In this document: positions 46,984-56,900 of the stretch, in pieces
Layout: each line of letters starts with the position of its first letter
Position numbering within the stretch: the first letter of the stretch is position 1
Origin: Euzebyella marina
GTDB taxonomy: Bacteria; Bacteroidota; Bacteroidia; Flavobacteriales; Flavobacteriaceae
Reading direction: 5' to 3'
Assembly (NCBI RefSeq): GCF_014855515.1
Contig: NZ_JACYFK010000006.1
Coordinates: forward strand, 179,411-243,410
Length of the DNA stretch: 64,000 nt
The notes under the pieces: model-generated
What the model saw: only the letters and a program-made list of their open reading frames with translations
Databases searched by the model: none
What the model was told of the DNA's origin: nothing
Program-made: the position numbers and the translations under genes

Positions 46984-48102
46984 TTATTGAAGGCTTTCTA
47001 TCATCAATTTTTTATCGGGCCAATACTCATCTTTTCGAAACTCAAACTTTGTAGGCTTGTAATCACCTACCAAATCAACCTTGGCTTTCTCAGGCACCTC
47101 AAAGTCTAAAAGCCAGAAAATACCATTGACCAATAAACGACGGGTTCCCTCAATCAACATGTCGTTAGCTGCCCCTACGGTAGTCGTAAAGGCTTTACCC
47201 TTATCGCCTTCGGGCAACTGATAACTTTTCACCCAGGTGACCGGCATCATAGGATCGTTTAGTTTAAGTCCGTCATTATTGGTAGTTGCAGGCTCGTCAT
47301 CGGTCGGCTTCATACCAAAAAATATGTCCGTTTCATCATACTCACCTTTTCGTTTCATTACCTTACCCAGAATTATGGGTTGAGCATCGCCTACCAAAGG
47401 CAACCGTACACCATATACATCGCTTGCCCCCCAAACATCACCATCTTCAATACCATTAACAATACCGGTTGCTTCCGCCCCTTCGGCAATAATTCCCTTT
47501 GTACTCTGATGTTTATGGTGACCATGGTGATTGATCCATTTTTCACCTAAGACCAATCGCCCGAAGCCGCCATGCCATTCTTCTATATCGCCTTCATAAT
47601 AATTACCATATTGGGTATACTTAGAATCGGAATCTTTGTCGAAATTAAAGGCATGGGTAGCCGTTCTGATGCCCATCACTGGTTTTCCTGATTTCAGATA
47701 ATCATCAATATATTTCATTTGATTATCAGGCAAGGCGCGAAATCTAGTAAAAATCACCATTAAATCAGCACTTTCCAAAGCCTCAAGACCAGGAATATTT
47801 TTCAGATAATTGGCATTCACCATACCAGGTTTTGTCTCTTCTTGAGCAAATAATACCGTACAATTAAAACCATGATGTTTTGATAAAATCTTTGCCAATT
47901 GCGGAAGGGCCTCCTCGGAACGGTATTCTTCATCCCCAGCAATCAAGACAATATTTTTACCATCGCTCTTACCTTCAAACGTAAGCCATTGCTTTGGCTC
48001 ATTGGACATCTGTACTTTTGCATCGACAATCTCTTCTTTCTTTTTCTCTTCTTTACAAGATAAAATCAACAGAAAGGCGATTAAGGGCAATATTCTTTTC
48101 AT
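46984..48102 (-). CDS. ThuA-like (trehalose utilisation family) lipoprotein
   Basis: 372 residues, lipobox LILSC (C16). The glutamine-amidotransferase-like ThuA fold is seen in IVLIAGDEEYRSEEALPQLA, ADLMVIFTRFRALPDNQMKY, KPVMGIRTATHAF and the long HGHHKH segment; VTWVKSYQ and RRLLVNGIFWLL close it. ThuA in Sinorhizobium takes part in 3-keto-trehalose breakdown. Here it is exported and lies between a TIM-barrel isomerase gene and two sulfatase genes, so it probably acts on the sugar freed by them. Confidence 0.85.
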   Translation of the reverse strand: MKRILPLIAFLLILSCKEEKKKEEIVDAKVQMSNEPKQWLTFEGKSDGKNIVLIAGDEEYRSEEALPQLAKILSKHHGFNCTVLFAQEETKPGMVNANYLKNIPGLEALESADLMVIFTRFRALPDNQMKYIDDYLKSGKPVMGIRTATHAFNFDKDSDSKYTQYGNYYEGDIEEWHGGFGRLVLGEKWINHHGHHKHQSTKGIIAEGAEATGIVNGIEDGDVWGASDVYGVRLPLVGDAQPIILGKVMKRKGEYDETDIFFGMKPTDDEPATTNNDGLKLNDPMMPVTWVKSYQLPEGDKGKAFTTTVGAANDMLIEGTRRLLVNGIFWLLDFEVPEKAKVDLVGDYKPTKFEFRKDEYWPDKKLMIESLQ

Positions 48103-48111
48103 GATTTGGTA

Positions 48112-48963
48112 TTAGAGTTTAAGTTCGCTTTTCATGCCTTCTTTTATTAACTGAAAACCTTTGGTGTAGATTTCTTCAGCTGGCGAATAATCTCGCCATA
48201 CATTAATGGCGTTGGCAAATTCGGGAATAATGGTACTAAATGCTTCAATGGTCAACCAACCGTCATAGTCAATATCTCGCAACCCCTTAAAAGCAGATTC
48301 AAAATCGACCTGTCCGCTTCCTGGGGTTCCCCTATCATTTTCACTTATGTGAACATGTTTCAAATAAGGAGCTATGGTCTTTATAGCCTGTTCTTGGCTT
48401 TTTTCTTCAATGTTACTATGATGTGTATCGTACATCGCCCCTAAATTGGGGTGATCTACCATTTCTACCATTTCTTTAAGGTCGGCCATGGTATTGTAGA
48501 GATAGCATTCAAACCTATTAACCGCTTCAGGTGCCAAAATTATGTTTGATTCCGCTGCATATTCGGCAGCCTTTCTGAGCATCTCAGCGCTCCATTTTTT
48601 CTCTTCGAGGGTTGGCGGTTTTCTGGTAAAGAAGGCAAAGGTTGAGTGAAATGGTCCGCATATGACCTCAACATTTGATGCGGCCGACATATCGATGGTC
48701 CATTTTAGTTTATCAAGCCCCGCTTCACGAACCTTTTTATCGGGACTAGTGATGTTTTCTTCGGGAGATAGCGCCCCAACAGCGGTGACGCCCATACCGA
48801 TATCAGTAAAATGTCTACCTAACATGGCATAGTGTTTTTCATTACCCTCAGCCAAAAACAGTTCTATACCATCATAACCGGTACGTTTCAATTTGTCAAT
48901 TATATCAAAATGTTGCTCCGTAACATGGTTGGTCCAAAGCAGCATGTTCATGCCTATTTTCAT
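48112..48963 (-). CDS. sugar phosphate isomerase/epimerase-like TIM barrel
   Basis: 283 residues from the ATG at 48963 (MKIGMNMLLW); an upstream TTG is less likely. AP-endonuclease-2 fold typical of xylose isomerase-like, tagatose 3-epimerase and hydroxypyruvate isomerase proteins: GYDGIELFLAEG, LAPEAVNRFECYLYN with a metal-binding Glu, NLGAMYDTHHSN (Asp, His), HVHISENDRGTPGSG and GWLTIEAF (final Glu). No signal peptide, so it is cytoplasmic. First gene of the ThuA-sulfatase operon; substrate not known. Confidence 0.87.
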   Translation of the reverse strand: MKIGMNMLLWTNHVTEQHFDIIDKLKRTGYDGIELFLAEGNEKHYAMLGRHFTDIGMGVTAVGALSPEENITSPDKKVREAGLDKLKWTIDMSAASNVEVICGPFHSTFAFFTRKPPTLEEKKWSAEMLRKAAEYAAESNIILAPEAVNRFECYLYNTMADLKEMVEMVDHPNLGAMYDTHHSNIEEKSQEQAIKTIAPYLKHVHISENDRGTPGSGQVDFESAFKGLRDIDYDGWLTIEAFSTIIPEFANAINVWRDYSPAEEIYTKGFQLIKEGMKSELKL

Positions 48964-49138
48964 ATTCAATGGTGTGTTTATAAGTGAAAGATGGTCTCCA
49001 TTCCATCGCTTGCACTTGAATGCCTTTATTTATTGGTTAATCTAGTTTCTTTTATTTTATGGGAAATGTTACAAAACTAAACTTTAACATATTTCAATAG
49101 TTCCTTTATTTTGCCAAAGACCTACATTTTTTTTCAAC

Positions 49139-50026
49139 TCAATCGTTTTCGTTAGACTGGATATTAAAAAACATTTGACGGTATTCGTGCGGACTCAAAC
49201 CTGTAATGGTCTTAAATTGGCGGTTGAAATTAGACAATGCGTTGAAGCCACATTCGTAACTAATTTGAGAAATATTAAAATTATCTTCCAACAACAATTT
49301 TCGTGCATGGCCAATTCTGATCTCATTTACAAATCTGGTAAAAGTCTTGTTGGCTCTAGGCTTGAAATATCGACAGAAAGATGATGTTGTCATGTTCAAC
49401 ATTTCGGCCACCTCATCTAAAGCTATCTTATCTCTAAAATTGCTCATTACATAGTCATAGACCATACTCATTTTTTCAGAATCGCCACCCTTAAAAGAAT
49501 TGACATAACTAGGGCTTGTCAATAATGAATAATCGTTCGTGTGGGCCAAAATATCAAGAATTTCAAGCAGTTTAAGAATTCGCTTAAAGCCACGCTCTTG
49601 CGAAATTTGCATCAACAGTTCATAAATTTTTGCGGGTGTATCACCATAGAATTCGATACCTCGATTTGAATTCTCGACCAACTTGTTGATAGCATAAAAC
49701 TCTTCGTGCTCTAAAAGGGTTTTACTAAAAAGGTCATTATCAAAATAAATGACCAAACCTCGAGTCTGAAGGGTACTGTCTGGCTCGAAATAAGGGTCGT
49801 AACTCCTCCATAAGTGAGGTAAATTCGGTCCCGTCATGACCAGGTCACCGACTGTAAAATTATGAACATGATCACCGACAAAACGGGTACCTTCACCTTC
49901 GGCGATGTACGAAATTTGAAATTCTGGATGAAAGTGCCAAATAGGATTAAAGTGCGGCCCTACGAGATCTTTGAAGATAAAAGTCTCTTTTGCCGTCAGT
50001 GTTTTTTCGATGCTTGGAGTACTCAT
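49139..50026 (-). CDS. AraC-family transcriptional regulator
   Basis: 295 residues: an N-terminal cupin sensor (FNPIWHFHPEFQISYIAEGE, GDLVMTGPNLPHLWRS) and a C-terminal double helix-turn-helix (LDEVAEMLNMTTSSFCRYFK and ISQISYECGFNALSNFNRQF, then SPHEYRQMF). It probably senses a saccharide and controls the divergent SusCD unit and the operon downstream of it on the same strand. A classic SusR or hybrid two-component regulator is absent. Confidence 0.92.
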   Translation of the reverse strand: MSTPSIEKTLTAKETFIFKDLVGPHFNPIWHFHPEFQISYIAEGEGTRFVGDHVHNFTVGDLVMTGPNLPHLWRSYDPYFEPDSTLQTRGLVIYFDNDLFSKTLLEHEEFYAINKLVENSNRGIEFYGDTPAKIYELLMQISQERGFKRILKLLEILDILAHTNDYSLLTSPSYVNSFKGGDSEKMSMVYDYVMSNFRDKIALDEVAEMLNMTTSSFCRYFKPRANKTFTRFVNEIRIGHARKLLLEDNFNISQISYECGFNALSNFNRQFKTITGLSPHEYRQMFFNIQSNEND

Positions 50027-50364
50027 AAATTTCTCTTAAAATTCAAATTCGGATAAATATATGACAAAAAAGTACCAACCTTTAGCAAGAAACAGGAAAT
50101 CTCTATTGAAAATCTGTTTTAATTTTACAACATTAAATTAGGAATACGTGTATTATTATGTGAAAAATTACGAATTTAACAATGCAAACGTGTTCAGAAT
50201 GGGCTTTTTAAAGAATCTGGTAATCGGAGAGAAATCCCTTTCTAAATCAAGTATTATTTGTTCTGAAATAGTTATTGAAAACACCAATCTCATACATAAA
50301 TCAAACTAAACGTACCGAACCGAAAAAATTCAATCCTAACCCTCACACCACTTTCTTTTAAACC
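50027..50364. other. 338-base divergent control region
   Basis: AT-rich DNA between the AraC regulator gene and the cytochrome lipoprotein gene. It must carry the promoters of both directions and is the likeliest AraC-type binding region of the locus. I see no clean inverted or direct repeat and no reading frame worth calling. Confidence 0.5.
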
Positions 50365-53300
50365 ATGAAAATTTTTAAAAGACCTTTTACCAAAATACTT
50401 TTTCTCGTTCTCCCAGTCGTTCTTTTATTCTTGGAAAGCTGTGACAATGATGACAAAAAAGCCGGATTACAAATCAATCCGAATTCGCACATCGTTCTTA
50501 TTGGCAATAACCTTTGTTCAAGAATGATCAATTTCGGTCATTTTGAGACTGAATTACAAATGCGTTTTCCGGCTGATTCCCTTTTTATAAGAAATATGTG
50601 TGATGGGGGTAATACTCCGGGTTTCAGACCTCATTCTTCGAGAAACTCCCCATGGGCTTTTCCAGGAGCCGAGAAATTCCATCAAAACGAACATGCCAAC
50701 GACTCTGGTAGTATCGGCCATTTTCCAACGGAAGATGAATGGCTTACCGAACTAAAAGCAGATGTTATTTTAGCGTTCTTCGGCTACAACGAATCGTTTG
50801 AAGGCCCTGACGGTTTAGAGAATTACAAGGCCGAGCTAAGAGCTTTTATTGCCCATACCAAAAACCAAAAATATAACGGGAAGAGTGCTCCGCAACTAGC
50901 CCTTATTTCTCCGATAGCGTATGAAGACCTATCCTCAAAAATGGATTTACCGAATGGTGAAGAGGAAAACAAGAATTTAAAACTGTACACTGATGCCATG
51001 CGAGAAGTGGCCCAACAAGATAGTGTGCTTTTCGTTGACGCCTTCGCCTCTAGTCAAAAATGGATTGCTGAAGAAAGTGAAGACATTACCAATGATGGTT
51101 TTCAACTTAATGATTTCGGATACAAGAAATTGGCATCCCTTTTAGCTTCAGAAATTTTTGGTGGTGAAGATGGCAACGAATCAAACCGACTTCTAGTCAA
51201 TGAAGCGGTCAATGAAAAAAACTGGTTTTGGCACAATGACTTTAAAATACCGAATGGCGTTCATGCATATGGTAGAAGATATGATCCTTTTGGGCCAGAT
51301 AACTATCCGTTCGAAATCGAGAAAATTCGCCAAATGACGGCAATTAGAGATACCGCTATTTGGGAAGCTTTACACGGCGAGAAAATGGACCTGGCGATGG
51401 CCGATTCCCGAACCAGAACATTACCTCCGGTAGAGACCAATTACAAAGAAAGCGACAAAAACGGAACCCCAAAATATCTATATGGCGAGGACGCCTTGAA
51501 CGAAATCAATGTAGCGCCTGGCTATAAAATCGAATTGTTCGCCTCCGAGCAAGAGTTTCCCGATTTGGCCAATCCGGTTCAGGTTTCCTTTGACAACAAA
51601 GGTCGCCTATGGGTCGGGGTTATGCCCAGCTACCCACACTACAAACCGGGAGATTCAAAACCAAACGACAAACTGCTCATTTTGGAGGACACCGATGGAG
51701 ACAATAAGGCCGACAAGCAAACCATCTTTGCTGATGGCCTGCATCTTACCATTGGTTTTGAATTCGCTCCTGAAGGGGTTTATGTATCTCAGGGTACCAA
51801 TTTAATTCTATTAAAAGATACCGATGGCGATGACCACGCCGATGAGCGTGAAATTATCTTAAGTGGTTTTGATGACCATGATACCCACCATGCCATCAGC
51901 GCATTTACCACAGACCCTTCAGGCGCCCTTTATATGGGTGAAGGTGTTTTTTTACATACCAATGTTGAAACGGCATATGGTACGGTTCGCGCCACCAACG
52001 GCGGCTTTTATCGCTATAGCCCTCAGCAACATCATTTAGAAAGAACAGCTCAATTGCCCATACCAAACCCATGGGGAATTGCTTTCGATGATTGGGGCCA
52101 ATATTTCTTTGCACACACTTCGGGGCCCGATATGACATGGATGATGCCTGGCTCTATTTTTCCTAGGTACGGACAAGCGAATCCGCTACCAGAAAATTTA
52201 ATAGAAGACAAACATCGCGTTCGCCCCACTTCAGGGCTTGAATTTGTATCAAGTAGGCATTTTCCTGATAATATTCAAGGAGATTTATTGATCAACAACA
52301 CCATTGGTTTCTTGGGCACCAAACAACACACCATGGTCGATGATCCCAATACAGCAGGCTATCTAAGTAAGCACAGACAAGACCTGGTCTTTTCGAGCGA
52401 TAAAAATTTCAGACCTGTAGATATGGAGTTTGCCCCTGACGGATCATTATACCTAATTGACTGGAGCAACGTTTTGATCGGGCATATGCAACACAACGCA
52501 CGGGATCCACTTAGAGACCACGCACATGGTAGAATCTATAGAATCACCTACCCATCAAGACCCTTGGTAGAACCGGCAAAGGTTGACGGTGCAACTATCG
52601 ATCAATTGCTTGAAAACTTAAAGCTGCCAGAATATAGAACCCGTTACCGTACAAGAAGAGAATTGCGTGCTAGGGATAAAGAAGAAGTTTTGTCCAAATT
52701 GAATTCATGGGTCTCCAATTTAGATAAGAACGATAGCAATTACGAACATAACCTTTTAGAAGCCCTTTGGGTTTCGTGGGGATTGAATGACATTGACCAA
52801 AACTTGCTCAAAAGTCTAATGAAAGCAAAAGATTACAAGGCGAGAGCTGCAGCTGTTGGCGTCTTACGCTTTAGCGGTAATCAAGTTGCCGATAAAGGAG
52901 ATTTGCTTATGCAGGCCGCTAAAGATGATAATCCGAGGGTACGGTTGGCTGCTTTGGTAGCAGCCTCTTGGATGGATAAGGAAGTAGGGATACCCATTGT
53001 AACCGAAGCTGGTAAAAAAGGCCTCGACAAATGGATGCAAAAACCTTACGAAGCTGCCCTAGCGCATTTGAATGGACATAATTTAGGTGAAGAACCGAAG
53101 GAAATAATCGAAACCAGCCTCAAGGGCCGTGACCTTGAACTACTTCTCGCCGGTCAGGAAATTTATGAGCGGGAAGGCTTTTGTGCTACATGCCACCAGC
53201 CTGACGGAAAAGGATTAGAGAGTTCAGGTTTCCCACCATTGGCAGGCTCTGAATGGGCCACCGGAGATGAAGAACGCTTGATTAAATTGACCTTAAAAGG

Positions 53301-53541
53301 AATGATCGGGCCCATCGAAGTAAACGGCAAGAAATTCCCAGGTCAAGTTCCAATGACACCGTTTGGTGGTATGCTCAATGATGAAGAAATGGCTTCGGTA
53401 CTGACTTTTGTGAGAAATTCATTTGGTAATGAAGCTGTACCTATTTCCCCCGAAAAGGTTAAACAGGTTAGAGACAAGGTGAAGAATAAGCAAGGTTTCT
53501 ATACTTCAGAAGAGCTGTTAAAGGAACATCCTTTTAAATAG
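50365..53541 (+). CDS. multidomain lipoprotein: SGNH-like, beta-propeller dehydrogenase-type, HEAT, cytochrome c
   Basis: 1058 residues, lipobox LFLESC (C26). Order: SGNH-like domain about 40-270 (LIGNNLCSRM, FFGYNESF, NDGFQLNDFGY), linker, propeller of the PVC-type membrane-bound dehydrogenase family about 380-740 (VAPGYKIELFASEQEFPDLA, LLILEDTDGDNKADKQTIFA, EFAPDGSLYLIDWSN), HEAT-like repeats about 760-920 (YKARAAAVGVLRFS), and a cytochrome c domain with heme motif C940-A-T-C943-H944 and a methionine in QVPMTPFGGML. Such proteins are typical of Planctomycetes and Verrucomicrobia. It precedes susC by 192 bases. It may oxidise a sugar at the surface; the substrate is unknown. Confidence 0.88.
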   Translation: MKIFKRPFTKILFLVLPVVLLFLESCDNDDKKAGLQINPNSHIVLIGNNLCSRMINFGHFETELQMRFPADSLFIRNMCDGGNTPGFRPHSSRNSPWAFPGAEKFHQNEHANDSGSIGHFPTEDEWLTELKADVILAFFGYNESFEGPDGLENYKAELRAFIAHTKNQKYNGKSAPQLALISPIAYEDLSSKMDLPNGEEENKNLKLYTDAMREVAQQDSVLFVDAFASSQKWIAEESEDITNDGFQLNDFGYKKLASLLASEIFGGEDGNESNRLLVNEAVNEKNWFWHNDFKIPNGVHAYGRRYDPFGPDNYPFEIEKIRQMTAIRDTAIWEALHGEKMDLAMADSRTRTLPPVETNYKESDKNGTPKYLYGEDALNEINVAPGYKIELFASEQEFPDLANPVQVSFDNKGRLWVGVMPSYPHYKPGDSKPNDKLLILEDTDGDNKADKQTIFADGLHLTIGFEFAPEGVYVSQGTNLILLKDTDGDDHADEREIILSGFDDHDTHHAISAFTTDPSGALYMGEGVFLHTNVETAYGTVRATNGGFYRYSPQQHHLERTAQLPIPNPWGIAFDDWGQYFFAHTSGPDMTWMMPGSIFPRYGQANPLPENLIEDKHRVRPTSGLEFVSSRHFPDNIQGDLLINNTIGFLGTKQHTMVDDPNTAGYLSKHRQDLVFSSDKNFRPVDMEFAPDGSLYLIDWSNVLIGHMQHNARDPLRDHAHGRIYRITYPSRPLVEPAKVDGATIDQLLENLKLPEYRTRYRTRRELRARDKEEVLSKLNSWVSNLDKNDSNYEHNLLEALWVSWGLNDIDQNLLKSLMKAKDYKARAAAVGVLRFSGNQVADKGDLLMQAAKDDNPRVRLAALVAASWMDKEVGIPIVTEAGKKGLDKWMQKPYEAALAHLNGHNLGEEPKEIIETSLKGRDLELLLAGQEIYEREGFCATCHQPDGKGLESSGFPPLAGSEWATGDEERLIKLTLKGMIGPIEVNGKKFPGQVPMTPFGGMLNDEEMASVLTFVRNSFGNEAVPISPEKVKQVRDKVKNKQGFYTSEELLKEHPFK

Positions 53542-53543
53542 AG

Positions 53544-53568
53544 TGTGCAAATTTTCGCACATTTATTT
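53544..53568 (+). terminator. weak hairpin after the cytochrome lipoprotein gene
   Basis: TGTGC and GCACA pair around an 8-base loop followed by TTTATTTAT. Short stem, so at best a weak terminator or attenuator; the 192-base gap to susC otherwise holds an AT-rich leader. Confidence 0.35.
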
Positions 53569-53733
53569 ATCAATAACACTTTATTGTCGCATTTAATTTA
53601 ACAACTTCATATTTTAAAGACAAAAAAATAGAACTATTTGCAATGTAAGAGGTGGATTCGAGCTTAGTGCGAATATACCTTTGGATTGATGGTGGATTAG
53701 AAGCCATTCGTTTAAACTCAATCCAATTACATT

Positions 53734-56700
53734 ATGAAAAAACTACTATTAACAAAACACTACCTAAGCCTTTGGATAATGGCTTTCAGTAGCGTTTCTT
53801 ATGGAAACTCATCGAGATTAGATGACGTTTCCTTAAGCAACAATTTTAATTTTGAGAGCTTTTCTTACTTTCAAGAAACCACAATTACCGGTACTATTCT
53901 TGACAGTAACAATCAACCGCTGGCAGGTGCCAGTATTGTGGAAAAAGGTACGACTAACGGTACCCAAACCGATTTTGACGGTAATTTTCAATTAGATGTG
54001 AGCAACCCAGATGCGGTATTGGTCGTATCATATATTGGATTTGCCTCGCAAGAAATTCCATTGGCTGGAGAAACATCCATTAATGTATCTTTAAAAGAAG
54101 ATGCGGCCAACCTAGATGAAGTAGTCGTTATCGGTTACGGTACCCAAAAGAAAAGTGATTTAACTGGTGCCGTCGGTTCAGTAAAATCGGAAGAACTTGC
54201 CGAAAGGCCTGCTGCTTCGCTTAACCAAGCGATGGCCGGTAGGGTCGCCGGGGTGAATGTAACATCAGGTTCCGGTAGGCCAGGTGGGCGTACCGTTGTT
54301 CGTATTCGAGGTAATACTTCGGTCAGTATTGCGAATACCCCACTCTATGTAGTCGATGGTGTTATTTTAAATGCTGTCAATCTACCTAATGGCAGCACAC
54401 CGATTGACTACATGAACCCAAATGACATTGAATCTATCGAGGTTTTGAAAGATGCCTCGGCAACAGCCATATACGGGGCCCGTGGTGCCAACGGTGTTAT
54501 TTTGGTAACTACAAAAAGAGGTACTACTACAGGTGGCTCTCACTTAAATTACGATGCTGACTTCAGCTTAGGCACCTTGCCTAAAAAAATTCCACTTTTA
54601 AACTCGGAAGAATTCTTAAGGGTCGAAGAGATTGCCTATGCGAACGCAGAAAAGTTTGATCCCGATGGTTGGGCCGGCGGTCGCTATACCGACCCCCGCT
54701 TAAAGCGTACCGATCCCCGTTTATTCGATTCAGAGGGCAACCCACTTTACGACACTGATTGGCAAGATGAAGCCATCAGGGCAGCATTTACGCAAAACCA
54801 CCAACTCTCTTTCACAGGAGGCGATAGAGATTCCAATTACGGGCTTTTTATGGGCTTTCGTGACGAAGAAGGTCTAATAGTCGAATCATGGCTCAAAAGG
54901 TTCTCAGGTCGCTTTACTCTAGACACTGAGATTACGCCTTGGTTAAAGGTAGGAGGTAGTTTAAGCTATAACGACCAAAATGAAAAGCAAATCGACCAAT
55001 TAGGTGGCGGCGGTATCACCACCATGCGCCAAGTGTTAGAAGCTTTGCCTATTATACCGGTTCGATACGACGATGGTAGCTGGGGATCCAATATTGACTA
55101 TCCAGGAATGGAAGGTGGCGGTAGCCCGGTGGCCGTAGCCAATGACAGGCGCTATTTCTTAAAGACCCAGACAGTATTGGGTAACTTTTACAGCAACATT
55201 AAAATTACCGACAATCTACAACTAAGAACAACGGTCGGTGCGAATATCATCAACCAACGTAACGATTATTACGGCGGTCGAGACCTTAGGTACATTGCCA
55301 TGCCAGACGGTGCAGCCTCTGTTACCAACTCTCGTTTTAACTCGTGGCAATTCGAGAATTATCTAACGTACTCCAAAGATTTCAATGAAGACAATTCTTT
55401 GACTGCAATGCTCGGTCTTTCATGGCAGCATGTAGACGAATTCAATGCAGTGGCCTCTACCCGAGGTTTTGCCGACGACTTTTATGGCTTTAATAACTTG
55501 GGGGCAGGATCAAATCCGCAAACACCGACTTCCGGTAAAGTTGCTTACGGACTCAATTCTTATTTCGGTCGTGTCAATTACGACTATAAGAACAAATACT
55601 TATTGACATTGACCGGTAGGGCCGACGGTTCTTCAAAATTCGGACCTGAAAACCAATTTGCATTCTTTCCGTCGGCGGCATTGGCTTGGCGAGTTTCAGG
55701 GGAAGATTTTCTGAAGCAAAACGAAACTATTTCTAACCTTAAGGTCAGGGCCAGTTACGGGGCGACAGGAAACTCTGAAATTCCAGCATATCGGGCATTG
55801 GCAGGTCTGCAAAGTGGATCGGTCATCTTTGGTGGCGACCGTGCGGCCTACAGTGTACCACAAAGAATGGCCAACCCGGATTTAAGGTGGGAAAAAACCG
55901 AACAGGTTGATGCGGGTGTCGAAATAGGTTTGTTCAACAATCGCATAGCATTGGAGTTAGATTTTTACCGCAAACTTACTTCTGACATGTTGCTCGATGC
56001 CCCGGTACCTTCCGCAAGCGGCTTTACCAATGTGTACAGAAACGTGGGTAGTATGGAAAACAAAGGGGTTGAAATCAATTTGAATACCATCAATTTTGAC
56101 AATGAGATGTTCGGTTGGAGTTCTAACTTTAATATTTCCATCAATAAAAACGAAGTATTGGCCCTATCGGGAGGATCTGACATATTTCTTGGCTCTACCC
56201 TAATTCGTGTTGGCGAACCCGTGGGTACGTTCTTTGGCTACATTGATGAGGGTACTTGGAACACTGACGAAGCCGAACAAGCTGCCATTTACGACAGATT
56301 ACCGGGAGATATCAAATACAGAGACCTAAATAACGACGGAGCCATAAATAGTGATGATAGGGCCATAATCGGCAAAGGTATTCCTGATGGCTTTGGTACC
56401 TTCAGTAACACTTTCAGATACGGAAATCTTGAATTGTTGGTAGATCTTCAATTTCAATATGGCAATAGTCTTATGTACCGAGACGAACATTCGGCAGAAG
56501 ACAGGCAAACCATCGCCAATAGCTTTAAGACAGTTCTTAATGCGTGGACACCTGACAACCAAGACACCGATATAGCCCAAATTAGGCCGATTGCCGCTGG
56601 TTACGATACTAATAATGACTCAGGCAAATTGAAAGATGCCTCATTTCTAAGAGGCAGAAACCTAATGCTATCATATGTGTTTCAGCCAGAATTGGTTCAA

Positions 56701-56880
56701 AAACTTCATTTGAGCCGACTAAGGTTGTACACTTCGGTACAGAACTTCTTTGTGTCTACCAAATTTCCGGGTTACGACCCAGAAAGTTCGAACGGTGGGG
56801 GCACTTTTGATCAAGGTTTTTCACTGTATGATTATCCAAGACCGAGAATATTCATGCTTGGCCTTAACGTAGGATTATAA
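53734..56880 (+). CDS. SusC/RagA-family TonB-dependent receptor
   Basis: Outer-membrane importer, 1048 residues. Signal peptide, then a carboxypeptidase-D-regulatory-like domain (about 50-125: GTILDSNNQPLAGASIVEKG, TDFDGNFQLDV), the TonB box/plug start LDEVVVIGYGTQKKSDLTGA, plug motifs VRIRGNTSVSIANTPLYVVD and DASATAIYGARGANGVILVT, and a 22-strand barrel ending in an aromatic-rich tail. Partner of the SusD homologue 20 bases downstream. TonB energy comes from systems such as the exbBD-tonB at 30-32 kb. Confidence 0.96.
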   Translation: MKKLLLTKHYLSLWIMAFSSVSYGNSSRLDDVSLSNNFNFESFSYFQETTITGTILDSNNQPLAGASIVEKGTTNGTQTDFDGNFQLDVSNPDAVLVVSYIGFASQEIPLAGETSINVSLKEDAANLDEVVVIGYGTQKKSDLTGAVGSVKSEELAERPAASLNQAMAGRVAGVNVTSGSGRPGGRTVVRIRGNTSVSIANTPLYVVDGVILNAVNLPNGSTPIDYMNPNDIESIEVLKDASATAIYGARGANGVILVTTKRGTTTGGSHLNYDADFSLGTLPKKIPLLNSEEFLRVEEIAYANAEKFDPDGWAGGRYTDPRLKRTDPRLFDSEGNPLYDTDWQDEAIRAAFTQNHQLSFTGGDRDSNYGLFMGFRDEEGLIVESWLKRFSGRFTLDTEITPWLKVGGSLSYNDQNEKQIDQLGGGGITTMRQVLEALPIIPVRYDDGSWGSNIDYPGMEGGGSPVAVANDRRYFLKTQTVLGNFYSNIKITDNLQLRTTVGANIINQRNDYYGGRDLRYIAMPDGAASVTNSRFNSWQFENYLTYSKDFNEDNSLTAMLGLSWQHVDEFNAVASTRGFADDFYGFNNLGAGSNPQTPTSGKVAYGLNSYFGRVNYDYKNKYLLTLTGRADGSSKFGPENQFAFFPSAALAWRVSGEDFLKQNETISNLKVRASYGATGNSEIPAYRALAGLQSGSVIFGGDRAAYSVPQRMANPDLRWEKTEQVDAGVEIGLFNNRIALELDFYRKLTSDMLLDAPVPSASGFTNVYRNVGSMENKGVEINLNTINFDNEMFGWSSNFNISINKNEVLALSGGSDIFLGSTLIRVGEPVGTFFGYIDEGTWNTDEAEQAAIYDRLPGDIKYRDLNNDGAINSDDRAIIGKGIPDGFGTFSNTFRYGNLELLVDLQFQYGNSLMYRDEHSAEDRQTIANSFKTVLNAWTPDNQDTDIAQIRPIAAGYDTNNDSGKLKDASFLRGRNLMLSYVFQPELVQKLHLSRLRLYTSVQNFFVSTKFPGYDPESSNGGGTFDQGFSLYDYPRPRIFMLGLNVGL

Positions 56881-56900
56881 TAATATTAAAAGATAAAAGA

